Below the pieces are notes generated by a model, which was not told the DNA's origin, did not search any database, and was given only the letters and a program-made list of their open reading frames with translations. A DNA stretch of 33,432 nucleotides. It comes from Burkholderiaceae bacterium. GTDB taxonomy: Bacteria > Pseudomonadota > Gammaproteobacteria > Burkholderiales > Burkholderiaceae_C. The translations under genes were made by a program, and so were the position numbers. Below are positions 1 through 8,245 of the stretch, piece by piece (positions within the stretch are counted from its first letter, which is position 1; every line of letters begins with the position of its first letter). Where the stretch lies: assembly GCA_022702125.1 (NCBI GenBank), contig JAKOND010000261.1:1-33432 (forward strand), in the 5' to 3' direction.

Positions 1-58
1 CCGCTCCGGCGACCGGGCGGCCTGCCGGATACTGCACCGGCGGTGGGGCATAGCGCAT
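1..58 (-). CDS. Possible start of a gene downstream of fabF (partial, runs off the window)
   Basis: The last bases of the window's left edge, read on the minus strand, give an open frame beginning MRYAPPPVQYPAGRPV and continuing off the end. The frame is also open upstream back into the fabF stop region, so the start is uncertain, and no Shine-Dalgarno sequence precedes the ATG. A proline-rich beginning followed by a YPxGR motif recalls the small YgfX-like membrane proteins that I remember lying between fabF and rpoE in related Burkholderiales. That resemblance rests on memory and about 19 codons only. It could equally be non-coding. Confidence 0.28.
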   Translation of the reverse strand, partial: MRYAPPPVQYPAGRPVAGA

Positions 59-113
59 CGCGGGAGCGCCGTAGGGCGGGAAAGCCGGTGCCGCAGGCAG
101 AGCCGGCCCGCCG

Positions 114-1361
114 TCAGGCCACGCGGCCGAAGACCAGCGTGCCGTTGGTGCCGCCGAAACCGAAGTTGTTCTTGACGGCCACGTCGATCTTCAGGTCGCG
201 CGCGGTGTTGGCGCAATAGTCCAGGTCGCAGGCGGGGTCCTGGTTGAAGATGTTGATGGTCGGCGGGCTTTTCTGGTGGTGCACCGCCAAGGCGGTGAAC
301 ACGCTCTCGATGCCGCCCGCGCCGCCGAGCAGGTGCCCGGTCATCGATTTGGTGGAATTGACCACCGTCTTGTACGCATGGTCGCCCAGCGCCGCCTTGA
401 TGGCGTTGGTCTCGTTCAGGTCGCCCAGCGGCGTCGAGGTGCCGTGCGCGTTGAGGTAGTCCACCGCATCGGCGTTGACTTCCGCGTCGCGCAGCGCGGC
501 GACCATCGAACGGCGCGGGCCGTCGATGTCCGGCGCGGTCATGTGGTAGGCGTCGCCGCTCATGCCGAAGCCGAGCACCTCGGCATAGATCCTGGCGCCA
601 CGCGCCTTGGCGTGCTCGTACTCTTCCAGCACCACCACGCCGGCGCCCTCGCCCAGCACGAAGCCGTCGCGGTCCTTGTCCCAGGGACGGGACGCGGTCT
701 TGGGATCGTCGTTGCGGGTGGACAGGGCGCGGGCCGCGGCGAAACCGCCCAGGCCCAGCGGCGAGATGGTGGATTCGGCTCCGCCGGCCACCATCACGTC
801 GCAGTCCCCGTGCTGGATCATGCGCGCCGACAGGCCGATGGCATGGAGGCCGGTGGTGCAGGCCGTGACGACCGCCACGTTCGGCCCCTTGAAACCGAAC
901 TTGATCGAGACATGGCCCGAGATCATGTTGATGATCGACGCGGGCACGAAGAACGGCGAGATGCGGCGCGGGCCGCGTTGCACCAGTTCGTCACGCGTCT
1001 GTTCGATCATCGGCAGTCCGCCGATGCCCGAACCGATGTTGCAGCCGATGCGCGTGGCGACCTCGTCGGAGAGCGCATCCCCGGTCGGCAAGCCGGAATC
1101 GGCCACCGCCTGGCAGGCGGCCGCCAGTCCGAGATGGATGAAGCGGTCCATGTGGCGCGCTTCCTTCTCGGAGATGTAGTCGGAAATCTGGAAACCCTTG
1201 ACCTCACCCGCGAAATGGCACGAGAACTTCTCGGCATCGAAGCTGGTGATGGTGTCGATGCCGGACTGGCCGGCAAGCAAGTTGGCCCAGGATTCAGCCA
1301 CCGTGTTGCCCACGGGGCTGATGCAACCCAGGCCGGTCACGACGACGCGGCGACGGCTCAT
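114..1361 (-). CDS. fabF: 3-oxoacyl-[acyl-carrier-protein] synthase II (KAS II)
   Basis: This 415-residue protein is the condensing enzyme that elongates acyl-ACP with malonyl-ACP in cytosolic type II fatty acid synthesis. FabF is also the enzyme that adjusts the unsaturated-to-saturated ratio with temperature. The whole thiolase-fold catalytic set is visible: nucleophile Cys168 in the TACTTG motif, His306 in NAHGTSTPLGD, Lys338 and His343 in STKSMTGHLLGGAGG, and the glycine-rich FGFGGTNG near the C-terminus. The length is normal for the family. It is the last fab gene of the cluster, 117 bases downstream of acpP, so enzyme and carrier are probably made from the same transcript. The ATG at 1361 opens directly with the conserved RRVVVTGLG strand. 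FabB is the only real alternative, and the context and length favour FabF. Confidence 0.97.
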   Translation of the reverse strand: MSRRRVVVTGLGCISPVGNTVAESWANLLAGQSGIDTITSFDAEKFSCHFAGEVKGFQISDYISEKEARHMDRFIHLGLAAACQAVADSGLPTGDALSDEVATRIGCNIGSGIGGLPMIEQTRDELVQRGPRRISPFFVPASIINMISGHVSIKFGFKGPNVAVVTACTTGLHAIGLSARMIQHGDCDVMVAGGAESTISPLGLGGFAAARALSTRNDDPKTASRPWDKDRDGFVLGEGAGVVVLEEYEHAKARGARIYAEVLGFGMSGDAYHMTAPDIDGPRRSMVAALRDAEVNADAVDYLNAHGTSTPLGDLNETNAIKAALGDHAYKTVVNSTKSMTGHLLGGAGGIESVFTALAVHHQKSPPTINIFNQDPACDLDYCANTARDLKIDVAVKNNFGFGGTNGTLVFGRVA

Positions 1362-1478
1362 AACTGCGCAAAACCTTTCAATTCACCACGGGGCCGCACG
1401 TGGCTTCCCCCGGGGTGCGGACGTTCTCGCCCGGCTCTAGTCCTTCCCGCTCCCGAAGGGGCCGGGGTCGGTGAACGC

Positions 1479-1727
<249 letters not shown>

Positions 1728-1751
1728 TTACGAGTGGTAATTGAATCCGGG

Positions 1752-1786
1752 ATTTTAGCCGTGGCGGGGTTTCTCCGCGCCACGGC
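1752..1786 (-). promoter_or_regulatory. Stem-loop between fabG and acpP, followed by a TAAAAT box
   Basis: Positions 1758-1766 (GCCGTGGCG) and 1778-1786 (CGCCACGGC) are perfectly complementary 9-base arms around an 11-base loop. On the transcribed minus strand the stem is followed directly by TAAAAT (1757-1752), not by a U tract, so it is not a canonical terminator. TAAAAT could be the -10 of an acpP promoter, but I see no good -35. An RNA-processing or stability element is equally possible. Confidence 0.45.
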
Positions 1787-1836
1787 AGCCGCCCGGACGG
1801 GATTCGGCTGTATCGGGAAAATGAAACGGGTCGTCT

Positions 1837-2583
1837 TCAGGCCATGAACATGCCGCCGTTGACGTGCAGTTCCTGGCCGGTGACATAGCCCGCCTGCGGG
1901 CTGGCGAGGTAGGCCACCGCATGCGCCACGTCGGCGGGCTTGCCCAGGTGGCCCAACGGAATCTGGCCGAGCAGCGCCTTCTGCTGCGCCTCGGGGAGGC
2001 CGGCGGTCATGTCGGTATCGATGAAGCCCGGCGCCACGCAGTTGACGGTGATGTTGCGCGAGCCGAGCTCGCGCGCCAGCGCGCGGGTCATGCCGGCCAC
2101 GCCCGCCTTGGCGGCCGCGTAGTTCGCCTGGCCCGGATTGCCGGCGGCGCCGACCACGCTGGTGATGCTGACGATGCGGCCGTAGCGCTGCTTCATCATC
2201 GGCCGGATCACGGCGCGCGACAGGCGGAAGACGGCGCTCAGGTTGGTGCCGATGACCGCGTCCCAGTCCTCGTCTTTGAGGCGCATGGCGAGCATGTCGC
2301 GGGTGATGCCCGCATTGTTGACCAGCACCTGCAGGCCGCCGTGCTCTTTGGCGATGTCGTCGATCAGCGCATCCACGGCCGCGCCGTCGTTGACGTCGAG
2401 CATGCGGCCCTGGCCGCCCTGGGATGCCAGGGCGGCGGAGATACGGCCCGCGCCTTCCTGCGTGGTGGCGGTGCCGATGACCTTGAAGCCCTGCGCTGCC
2501 AGCTCGGATGCGATGGCGCTGCCGATGCCGCGGGTGGCACCGGTGACCAGGGCGACCTGACCTTCTCGCTTGATGTCGGACAT
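1837..2583 (-). CDS. fabG: 3-oxoacyl-[acyl-carrier-protein] reductase
   Basis: This 248-residue short-chain dehydrogenase performs the NADPH-dependent reduction of 3-oxoacyl-ACP after each condensation. It shows the Rossmann TGATRGIG cofactor loop near residue 14, the NNAGI motif near residue 89, and the SDR catalytic tetrad Asn114, Ser142, Tyr155 and Lys159 (YAAAK). It ends with the YVTGQELHVNGGMFM segment typical of FabG. The frame stays open far upstream because of the high G+C. The ATG at 2583 was chosen because MSDIKREGQVALVTG is the natural FabG beginning and it lies 71 bases past fabD. The fabD-fabG-acpP context separates it from other SDR reductases. Confidence 0.97.
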   Translation of the reverse strand: MSDIKREGQVALVTGATRGIGSAIASELAAQGFKVIGTATTQEGAGRISAALASQGGQGRMLDVNDGAAVDALIDDIAKEHGGLQVLVNNAGITRDMLAMRLKDEDWDAVIGTNLSAVFRLSRAVIRPMMKQRYGRIVSITSVVGAAGNPGQANYAAAKAGVAGMTRALARELGSRNITVNCVAPGFIDTDMTAGLPEAQQKALLGQIPLGHLGKPADVAHAVAYLASPQAGYVTGQELHVNGGMFMA

Positions 2584-2654
2584 GGAATCGATCGTGCTGT
2601 TTTGAATGGAGGAAAAGAGAGGCGGCGGGGACGGCGGCTGCGGTCCCGCGAGAG

Positions 2655-3617
2655 CTACGCGCCTTGTACGAGCAGCGCGCGGGTTTCGGCGAGTGTCGCC
2701 GGGTCGCCGACATGGGCTGCCACCAATTGTGCGTCGATGCGCTTGGTCAGGCCCGAGAGGACCTTGCCAGGACCGCATTCCACCACATGCGTGGCGCCGC
2801 GCGCGGCCAGGGCCTGGATGCATTCCACCCAGCGCACCGGACCGAAGGCCTGGCGGTAGAGCGCATCGCGGATCGCCGCAGGCTCGGCGGCCGCCGACAC
2901 GTCGATGTTGTTGACGACCGGAATCGCGGGCGCGGCGAAGTCCACCGTTTCCAAATGCGCGCGCAGCGCCTCGGCCGCCGGCTTCATCAGGCTGGAGTGG
3001 AAAGGCGCCGACACCGGCAATGGCAGGGCGCGCTTGGCGCCCGCCGCCTTCATCGCGATGCAGGCCTGCTCCACCGCCGCCTTGCTCCCGGCGATGACCG
3101 TCTGGCCCGGATCGTTGAAATTGACCGCCTCGACCGTCTCGGACGCGTCGCCGCCGAAGCCGGCGCCGACCTGCGCGCAGACCTCGATCACCTGCGCGGC
3201 CGGCAGGCCGAGCACCGCCGCCATGCCGCCCTGCCCCACCGGCACCGCGTCCTGCATCGCCTGGGCGCGCAACCGGACCAGCGGAGCCGCCTGCGCCAGC
3301 GTCAGCACGCCGGCCGCCACCAGCGCCGAATATTCGCCCAGCGAATGCCCGGCCAGCGCCACCGGCCGAAGATCGCCGGCCTCGGCCTGCCAGACGCGCC
3401 AGGCGGCCACCGCCGCGACCAGCATCACCGGCTGGGTGTTGGTGGTCAGCGCCAGGGCTTCCTTGGGGCCGTGCGCGATCAGCGCGCCGACGTCCTCGCC
3501 GAGCGCGTCGGACGCTTCCCGAAGCGTCTCGCGGACGACCGGATGGTCGCCCCAGGCGTCGAGCATGCCGACGGATTGCGAGCCCTGGCCGGGGAAGACG
3601 AAAGCGAAGCGTGTCAT
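2655..3617 (-). CDS. fabD: Malonyl-CoA:ACP transacylase
   Basis: This 320-residue enzyme transfers malonyl groups from coenzyme A to ACP, supplying the extender unit for FabH and FabF. Visible catalytic features are the FPGQGSQ oxyanion loop at residues 8-14, nucleophile Ser92 in GHSLGEYSAL, Arg117 that binds the malonyl carboxylate, and His207 in PVSAPFHSSLM. The length fits the family (about 310). It lies 66 bases downstream of fabH and upstream of fabG on the same strand. The ATG at 3617 leads straight into the conserved first strand (FAFVFPGQGSQ), so the start is firm. Confidence 0.97.
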   Translation of the reverse strand: MTRFAFVFPGQGSQSVGMLDAWGDHPVVRETLREASDALGEDVGALIAHGPKEALALTTNTQPVMLVAAVAAWRVWQAEAGDLRPVALAGHSLGEYSALVAAGVLTLAQAAPLVRLRAQAMQDAVPVGQGGMAAVLGLPAAQVIEVCAQVGAGFGGDASETVEAVNFNDPGQTVIAGSKAAVEQACIAMKAAGAKRALPLPVSAPFHSSLMKPAAEALRAHLETVDFAAPAIPVVNNIDVSAAAEPAAIRDALYRQAFGPVRWVECIQALAARGATHVVECGPGKVLSGLTKRIDAQLVAAHVGDPATLAETRALLVQGA

Positions 3618-3683
3618 GCGGATGTGGGGAATATTTTGAGGGACGGAACAGGCACCGAGCGTACGAAACGTCTTGGGTATGCG

Positions 3684-4685
3684 CTACATACTCAGGAGCA
3701 CCGCACCCCAGGTGAAGCCACCGCCGACGCCTTCCAGCAGCACGGTCTGGCCCGGCCGGACCTTCCCGGTCCGCACGGCGCTGTCGAGCGCCAGCGGGAT
3801 CGAGGCGGCCGAGGTGTTGCCGTGCTCGTCGACGGTCACCACCACCCGGTCCGGCCCGAGGCCGAGCTTGCGCGCCGTGCTCTGCATGATGCGGATGTTG
3901 GCCTGGTGCGGAATCAGCCAGTCGATGTCCGCCTCGGTCTTGCCGGCCTTCTCCAGCACGGCCCGCGCCGCCTTGTCGAGCACGCCGACCGCCAGCTTGA
4001 AGACCGCCTGGCCGTCCATCTTGAGCAGCGGATCGCCCAGCACCTGTCCGCCGGAGACGGTGCCGGGCACGCACAGGATGCCGGCGTGGCGGCCATCGGC
4101 GTGCAGGTCGGTGGCCAGGATGCCCGGCGTGTCGCCGGCTTCCAGCACCACCGCGCCGCCGCCGTCGCCGAACAGCACGCAGGTGGTGCGGTCGTCGAAA
4201 TCGAGGATGCGCGAGAACACCTCGGCGCCGATCACCAGCGCCCGGCGCGCGGTGCCCGCCTGGATCATCGCGTCGGCCACCGCCAGCGCGTAGACGAAGC
4301 CGCTGCAGACCGCCTGGACATCGAAGGCCGGGCAGCCGAGGATGCCGCGCGCCGGCTCCGACAGCTGCGAAAGCTTGTGCTGCACGATGCAGGCGGTCGA
4401 GGGGAACACCATGTCCGGCGTCGAGGTGGCGACGATCACCAAGTCGATGGCTTCGGGGCCGACGCCGGCCGCATCGAGCGCCTGGCGCGCGGCGGCTACG
4501 GCCAGGTCGCTGCTGTTGGTGCCCGCATCGGCGAAATGCCGCGCCCGGATGCCGGTGCGCTCGACGATCCACTCGTCCGACGTCTCGATGCCGCGCCGGG
4601 CCAGGTCGGCCGCGAGGTCGGCATTGGTCAGGCGGCGCGGCGGCAGGCAGCTGCCGGTGCCGGTGATGCGGGAATAGCGTCTCAT
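3684..4685 (-). CDS. fabH: 3-oxoacyl-[acyl-carrier-protein] synthase III (KAS III)
   Basis: This 333-residue enzyme starts fatty acid synthesis by condensing acetyl-CoA with malonyl-ACP. The Cys-His-Asn triad is present as Cys127 (QAVCSGF), His260 (IPHQANIRI) and Asn290 (EHGNTSAAS). The protein opens [16 protein letters not shown], the usual FabH beginning, so I take the ATG at 4685. The frame continues upstream to 4805, but that would add about 40 residues overlapping plsX. Only 10 bases separate it from the end of plsX, which supports co-transcription of plsX, fabH, fabD and fabG. PlsX and FabH both use acyl-ACP or acyl-CoA starters, so their pairing is functionally sensible and widely conserved. 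Confidence 0.97.
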   Translation of the reverse strand: MRRYSRITGTGSCLPPRRLTNADLAADLARRGIETSDEWIVERTGIRARHFADAGTNSSDLAVAAARQALDAAGVGPEAIDLVIVATSTPDMVFPSTACIVQHKLSQLSEPARGILGCPAFDVQAVCSGFVYALAVADAMIQAGTARRALVIGAEVFSRILDFDDRTTCVLFGDGGGAVVLEAGDTPGILATDLHADGRHAGILCVPGTVSGGQVLGDPLLKMDGQAVFKLAVGVLDKAARAVLEKAGKTEADIDWLIPHQANIRIMQSTARKLGLGPDRVVVTVDEHGNTSAASIPLALDSAVRTGKVRPGQTVLLEGVGGGFTWGAVLLSM

Positions 4686-4695
4686 GGATGTCTTC

Positions 4696-5739
4696 TCAGG
4701 CGGAGACCGCGGGCTCGGCGGCGGATTCGCGCGATGCGAGCAGCGGCGCGACGGCGGCGATACGGGCCTGCACGCGTTCGAGCAGGTGGTTGCGGGCTGC
4801 ATCATAGGCGCGGTTGAGCGCCTGCTCGAACGCGAACTCGTCCGCCGAGCCGTGGCTCTTGAACACCAGGCCGCGCAGCCCCAGCAGCGCCGCGCCGTTG
4901 TACTGCCGGTGGTCCATGCGCCGCTTGAGCGCCGCCAGCACGGGCCAGGCCACCGCGGCGGCGGCCTTGGTGAGCAGGTTGCGCGAGAACTCGGCCTTGA
5001 GGAACCCGACGATCATCAGGGCCAGCCCTTCGCTCGCCTTGAGGGTGACGTTGCCCACGAAGCCGTCGCAGACGACCAGGTCGACCGTGCCCTTGTAGAT
5101 GTCGTTGCCTTCGACGTTGCCGTGGAAGTTGATGCTTCCGGCCGCGCCGGCCTGGCGCAGCAGGACGCCGGCGTTCTTGATGACCTCGCTGCCCTTGATC
5201 GCTTCCTCGCCGATGTTCAGCAGGCCGACCGTGGGCGCCGGGTTGTCGTTGAGGACCGAGACCAGCGCCGAGCCGAGCACGGCGAACTGCAGCAGGTGCT
5301 CCGCGCTGCAATCCACGTTGGCGCCCAGGTCGAGCATGGTCGTCGCCTGGCCGCGGGCGTTCGGGATGCGGGTGGCGATGGCGGGCCGGTCGATGCCGTC
5401 GAGCGTCTTGAGCAGGTAGCGGGCCACCGCCATCAGCGCGCCGGTGTTGCCGGCCGACACCGCGACGGCCGCCGTGCCGTCCTTGACCTGCTGGATCGCC
5501 ACCCGCATCGAGGAATCCTTCTTGCGGCGCAGCGCCACCTCGATGGCATCGTCCATGGCGACGACCTCGCTGGCGGCGACCGCGGTCGCGCGCTCGTGCG
5601 AGAAATTCGCCAGGCTCGCGGGCTGGCCTACCAGCAGCAGCCGGGCATCGGGATGGCGATCGAGGAAGCGGCGGCAGGCCGCCAGCGTGACGCGGGGGCC
5701 GTGGTCGCCCCCCATGCAGTCCACAGCCAGTGTGATCAT
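4696..5739 (-). CDS. plsX: Phosphate acyltransferase PlsX
   Basis: This 347-residue peripheral enzyme makes acyl-phosphate from acyl-ACP for the PlsY step of phospholipid synthesis. It opens with [14 protein letters not shown], the family signature, followed by a conserved [10 protein letters not shown] segment and the [13 protein letters not shown] segment. It is of normal length. It sits between rpmF and fabH as in many proteobacteria, so lipid and ribosome-protein genes are linked. The 104 bases upstream carry a hairpin with a short U-rich tail that could limit read-through from rpmF. The start ATG at 5739 is fixed by the conserved N-terminus. Confidence 0.97.
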   Translation of the reverse strand: MITLAVDCMGGDHGPRVTLAACRRFLDRHPDARLLLVGQPASLANFSHERATAVAASEVVAMDDAIEVALRRKKDSSMRVAIQQVKDGTAAVAVSAGNTGALMAVARYLLKTLDGIDRPAIATRIPNARGQATTMLDLGANVDCSAEHLLQFAVLGSALVSVLNDNPAPTVGLLNIGEEAIKGSEVIKNAGVLLRQAGAAGSINFHGNVEGNDIYKGTVDLVVCDGFVGNVTLKASEGLALMIVGFLKAEFSRNLLTKAAAAVAWPVLAALKRRMDHRQYNGAALLGLRGLVFKSHGSADEFAFEQALNRAYDAARNHLLERVQARIAAVAPLLASRESAAEPAVSA

Positions 5740-5781
5740 GGGAAGCTCATTCCGCCGGGAAAGCAGGAAAACGACAGGATG

Positions 5782-5826
5782 CCATCAAGACAAAGGCCCG
5801 TGCTACACACAACGTAGCGCCGGGCC
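5782..5826 (-). terminator. Terminator- or attenuator-like hairpin between rpmF and plsX
   Basis: On the minus strand 5826-5821 (GGCCCG) pairs with 5800-5795 (CGGGCC), and after a small internal loop GCTAC (5818-5814) pairs with GTAGC (5806-5802) around a 7-base loop. The stem is followed by TTTGTCTT, an imperfect U tract. It lies 18 bases after the rpmF stop codon and 43 bases before the plsX start, so it could partly terminate rpmF transcripts and reduce plsX-fab expression relative to L32. Confidence 0.5.
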
Positions 5827-5843
5827 TCGGGTGTCGGAGGGAA

Positions 5844-6026
5844 TCAGGACTCGGACTTGTTCTTGAGCACCTGACGGCCACGGTAGAAACCGTTCGGGCT
5901 GATGTGGTGGCGCAGGTGGATTTCGCCGGTGGTCGGCTCGACGGCGGTGCCCGGGGTGGTCAGCGCGTTGTGCGAGCGGTGCATGCCGCGCTTGGAAGGG
6001 GACTTTTTGTTCTGCTGAACTGCCAT
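5844..6026 (-). CDS. rpmF: 50S ribosomal protein L32
   Basis: This 60-residue basic protein belongs to the large ribosomal subunit. It begins [19 protein letters not shown] and contains the conserved [16 protein letters not shown] segment. It has no cysteines, so it is the zinc-independent form. An excellent Shine-Dalgarno sequence, AAGGAG, lies 7 bases before the ATG, as expected for an abundant protein. It is preceded by yceD (206 bases away, with a strong promoter in the gap) and followed by plsX, the standard bacterial arrangement. Confidence 0.98.
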   Translation of the reverse strand: MAVQQNKKSPSKRGMHRSHNALTTPGTAVEPTTGEIHLRHHISPNGFYRGRQVLKNKSES

Positions 6027-6119
6027 GGGATAACTCCTTGGGAAAACCGGCCCCTGGCAATGCGGGACCAGTGGTAGTGGACGGTCGGAAAAAGCGCAAT
6101 CGACCCGAAAATCCTCCCG

Positions 6120-6140
6120 TCCTGGCCCGCAGGACCAGGA
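6120..6140 (-). promoter_or_regulatory. Stem-loop in the rpmF leader
   Basis: Read on the minus strand, 6140-6132 (TCCTGGTCC) can pair with 6128-6120 (GGGCCAGGA) as nine RNA base pairs including one U-G, around a 3-base loop. It lies inside the leader predicted from the promoter at 6177-6205 and about 95 bases before the L32 start codon. It could be a protein-binding or stability element, but nothing in the sequence proves a function. Confidence 0.4.
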
Positions 6141-6176
6141 TGTCAGGAGATGAAGGCAATCCGCGCGAAGCCTTTG

Positions 6177-6205
6177 ATTATATAGCCGCCGGCCGAAGGA
6201 CCCAA
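6177..6205 (-). promoter_or_regulatory. Sigma-70-type promoter for rpmF (and downstream plsX-fab genes)
   Basis: On the minus strand a TTGGGT -35 element (6205-6200) is followed after exactly 17 bases by a perfect TATAAT -10 element (6182-6177). The predicted transcript starts near 6170 and has a leader of about 145 bases before rpmF. An A+T-rich box of this quality is rare in DNA this G+C-rich, so I consider it real. It lies inside the yceD-rpmF gap. Confidence 0.62.
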
Positions 6206-6232
6206 ATCGACGGGTCCGATCGCGCCGTCCGA

Positions 6233-6781
6233 TCAGGGCTTGTCGCCGCGTTTGAGGCCGGCGAGCGCCGCGAAGGGATGCGGCCGCTCGGCCTGCGCCG
6301 CCTCGAATTCCGCCTCGCCCGCGGCCAGCGGCGGGGCCTCCGGGCAGACGTCGTGGCAGGGCGTCGCCGGCAGCGCCATGAGGAACTCGTCCTCGACCAG
6401 CTCGCGCAACGGGAAGTCCTGGCGAAGGGCCAGCAGGTCTTCGTCCGACTCGTCGTCCTCGGCCTCGGCGGTGGCTTCGTCGGCGACGAACCGGAACGGC
6501 CGGTCGAAGGACACGGTCACATCGACCGGTCCGAGGCAGCGCTGGCACACCAGCGGGAGCACCGCCTCGCCCGAAAGCTGCAGCCAGGGCTCGGTCGGAC
6601 GGCCGGCGGCTTCGTGCGACTCGCCTTCGGCGTGCCAGCGCAGGGTGCGCTCGGCGCCGGCGCCCTGGGTTTCCTCCAGCAGGCGGGGATAGCTCGACAG
6701 CCGGTCGACGCCATCGAGCACGGCGCCGGCCTGGGTGAAGTTCGCGATGTCGAGGCGGTCGGGGAAGAACTCTTTGGACAT
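6233..6781 (-). CDS. yceD: DUF177 / YceD family protein, 23S rRNA accumulation factor
   Basis: This 182-residue protein belongs to the YceD (DUF177) family, whose members are almost always encoded next to rpmF and have been linked to 23S rRNA maturation or accumulation. Typical features are the [15 protein letters not shown] opening, the CQRCLGPV pair of cysteines in the middle, an acidic stretch ([15 protein letters not shown]), and a second cysteine pair in [11 protein letters not shown] near the C-terminus. The four cysteines could bind a metal. I chose the ATG at 6781. The frame continues further upstream but would then overlap the divergent maf gene. It begins only 25 bases from maf, so the two promoters must overlap each other's coding regions. 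Biochemical function is not established from sequence. Confidence 0.92.
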   Translation of the reverse strand: MSKEFFPDRLDIANFTQAGAVLDGVDRLSSYPRLLEETQGAGAERTLRWHAEGESHEAAGRPTEPWLQLSGEAVLPLVCQRCLGPVDVTVSFDRPFRFVADEATAEAEDDESDEDLLALRQDFPLRELVEDEFLMALPATPCHDVCPEAPPLAAGEAEFEAAQAERPHPFAALAGLKRGDKP

Positions 6782-6806
6782 CCATCCAGTGTAAGAGAAT
6801 CCCGCC

Positions 6807-7448
6807 ATGCTTCCGAACGCCCCCGCTCCTACCGCGCCCCTGCCGGATCGTCCGGCCCGCCCTGCCCTGTCGCGACCGCTGGTCCTCGGGTCCACCTCCC
6901 GCTACCGCCGGGAACTGCTCGACCGCCTGCGCCTGCCCTTCACCGTCGCCGCGCCGGACGTGGACGAGACGCCCGAGCCGGGCGAAACCCCCGCCGCACT
7001 GGCGCGGCGCCTGGCGCTGGCCAAGGCCCGGGCGGTGTCCCTGCTGCATCCGGAAGCCTGGGTGATCGGCTCCGACCAGGTCGCCGACCTGGCGGGAGAG
7101 CCGCTCGGCAAGCCCGGCGACCATGCGCGCGCGGTGCGCCAGCTGCAGCGGATGCGCGGGCAGGCCGTGGTCTTCCAGACGGCGGTGGCCGTGGTCTGCG
7201 CCGCGACCGGTTTCGCCCAGTCGGACCTGGCCGCGGTGCGGGTCGCCTTCCGCGACCTGTCGGATGCCGAGATCGAGCGCTACCTGCGCGCCGAAACCCC
7301 CTACGACTGCGCGGGCAGCGCCAAGAGCGAGGGCCTGGGCATCGCCCTGCTCGACGCCATCGACAGCGACGATCCCACCGCGCTGATCGGCCTGCCGCTG
7401 ATCCGCACCTGCCGCCTGCTGCGCGCCGCCGGGGTGGAGTTGCCATGA
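6807..7448 (+). CDS. yceF: Maf-family nucleotide pyrophosphatase, YceF type (7-methyl-GTP pyrophosphatase)
   Basis: This 213-residue house-cleaning enzyme is predicted to hydrolyse modified nucleoside triphosphates. The YceF subgroup prefers 7-methyl-GTP. It shows the [11 protein letters not shown] substrate loop near residue 28, AAPDVDETP, the catalytic-region motif [10 protein letters not shown], and the [12 protein letters not shown] and LIGLPLI segments that match E. coli YceF rather than the dTTP/UTP-specific Maf. E. coli yceF is also divergent from yceD-rpmF, which supports the assignment. The first 22 residues are a Pro/Ala-rich extension, so a later start is possible. Its stop overlaps the next gene's start in ATGA, so the two are probably translationally coupled. 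Confidence 0.93.
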   Translation: MLPNAPAPTAPLPDRPARPALSRPLVLGSTSRYRRELLDRLRLPFTVAAPDVDETPEPGETPAALARRLALAKARAVSLLHPEAWVIGSDQVADLAGEPLGKPGDHARAVRQLQRMRGQAVVFQTAVAVVCAATGFAQSDLAAVRVAFRDLSDAEIERYLRAETPYDCAGSAKSEGLGIALLDAIDSDDPTALIGLPLIRTCRLLRAAGVELP

Positions 7449-8245
7449 CCGCCGCGAAGCACGACGGTGCGCCCCGAGCCCCGCGCGGCACGCTCTACCT
7501 GGTTCCCGCGCCGCTGGATTTCGGCTGCGATACGCAGGCGCCGCTCGGCGACGTGCTGCCCGAGGCCACGCTGCGCGCCGCCGCGCGGCTGGAACACTGG
7601 ATCTGCGAGAACGCCAAGACCGCGCGCGCCTACCTCAAGCGCGTCAACGACCTGTACCCGATCGCCCGCCCGATCCAGGAGCTGCAGATCCGCGAACTGC
7701 CGCGCGCGGTGCACAAGAAGGGCGACCACCAGGCCGGCAGCTTCGATGCCAAGCCGCTGCTCGGCGCCGCGCTGCAGGGCCACGACATCGGCCTGGTGAG
7801 CGAGGCCGGCATGCCGGCGGTGGCCGATCCCGGCTCGTCGGTGGTGCGCGCAGCGCACGACCTGGGCCTGGCGGTGGTGCCGCTGACCGGGCCGGTCTCG
7901 CTGCTGCTGGCGCTCGCCGCGAGCGGACTCAACGGCCAGAACTTCGCCTTCGTCGGCTACCTGCCCCAGGACGCGGCCGAGCGCACCGCCCGCATCCGGG
8001 CCCTGGAGGCGCTGTCGCGCAAGACCGGGCAGACCCAGCTGTTCATCGAGACGCCCTACCGCAACGCGGCGCTGATGGACGCGCTGTGCGCCGGCCTGCA
8101 GCCCGACACGCGGCTGTCGGTCAGCAGCGGCCTGACGCTCGCCAGCGGCCGCACCCGCAGCGCCTGCGTGCGGGACTGGCGCCAGCCGCCGCGCAGCGGC
8201 GCCCCGGACAACGCCACGCCGGCGGTGTTCGCCATCGGCGCATGA
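7445..8245 (+). CDS. SAM-dependent methyltransferase of the tetrapyrrole-methylase fold (RsmI-related)
   Basis: This 266-residue protein has the class III methyltransferase fold shared with RsmI (16S rRNA C1402 ribose methylase) and cobalamin/siroheme enzymes. Visible features are [13 protein letters not shown] at residues 14-26, a motif [35 protein letters not shown] in the middle, and the [30 protein letters not shown] segment. It differs from RsmI proper, which begins LYVVATPIGN, and looks like a known RsmI-like paralogue whose substrate has not been settled. A rRNA or other RNA substrate is a guess. It overlaps maf by 4 bases (ATGA) and also overlaps the following transporter by 4 bases, so the three genes form one coupled unit. 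Confidence 0.85.
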   Translation: MTAAKHDGAPRAPRGTLYLVPAPLDFGCDTQAPLGDVLPEATLRAAARLEHWICENAKTARAYLKRVNDLYPIARPIQELQIRELPRAVHKKGDHQAGSFDAKPLLGAALQGHDIGLVSEAGMPAVADPGSSVVRAAHDLGLAVVPLTGPVSLLLALAASGLNGQNFAFVGYLPQDAAERTARIRALEALSRKTGQTQLFIETPYRNAALMDALCAGLQPDTRLSVSSGLTLASGRTRSACVRDWRQPPRSGAPDNATPAVFAIGA

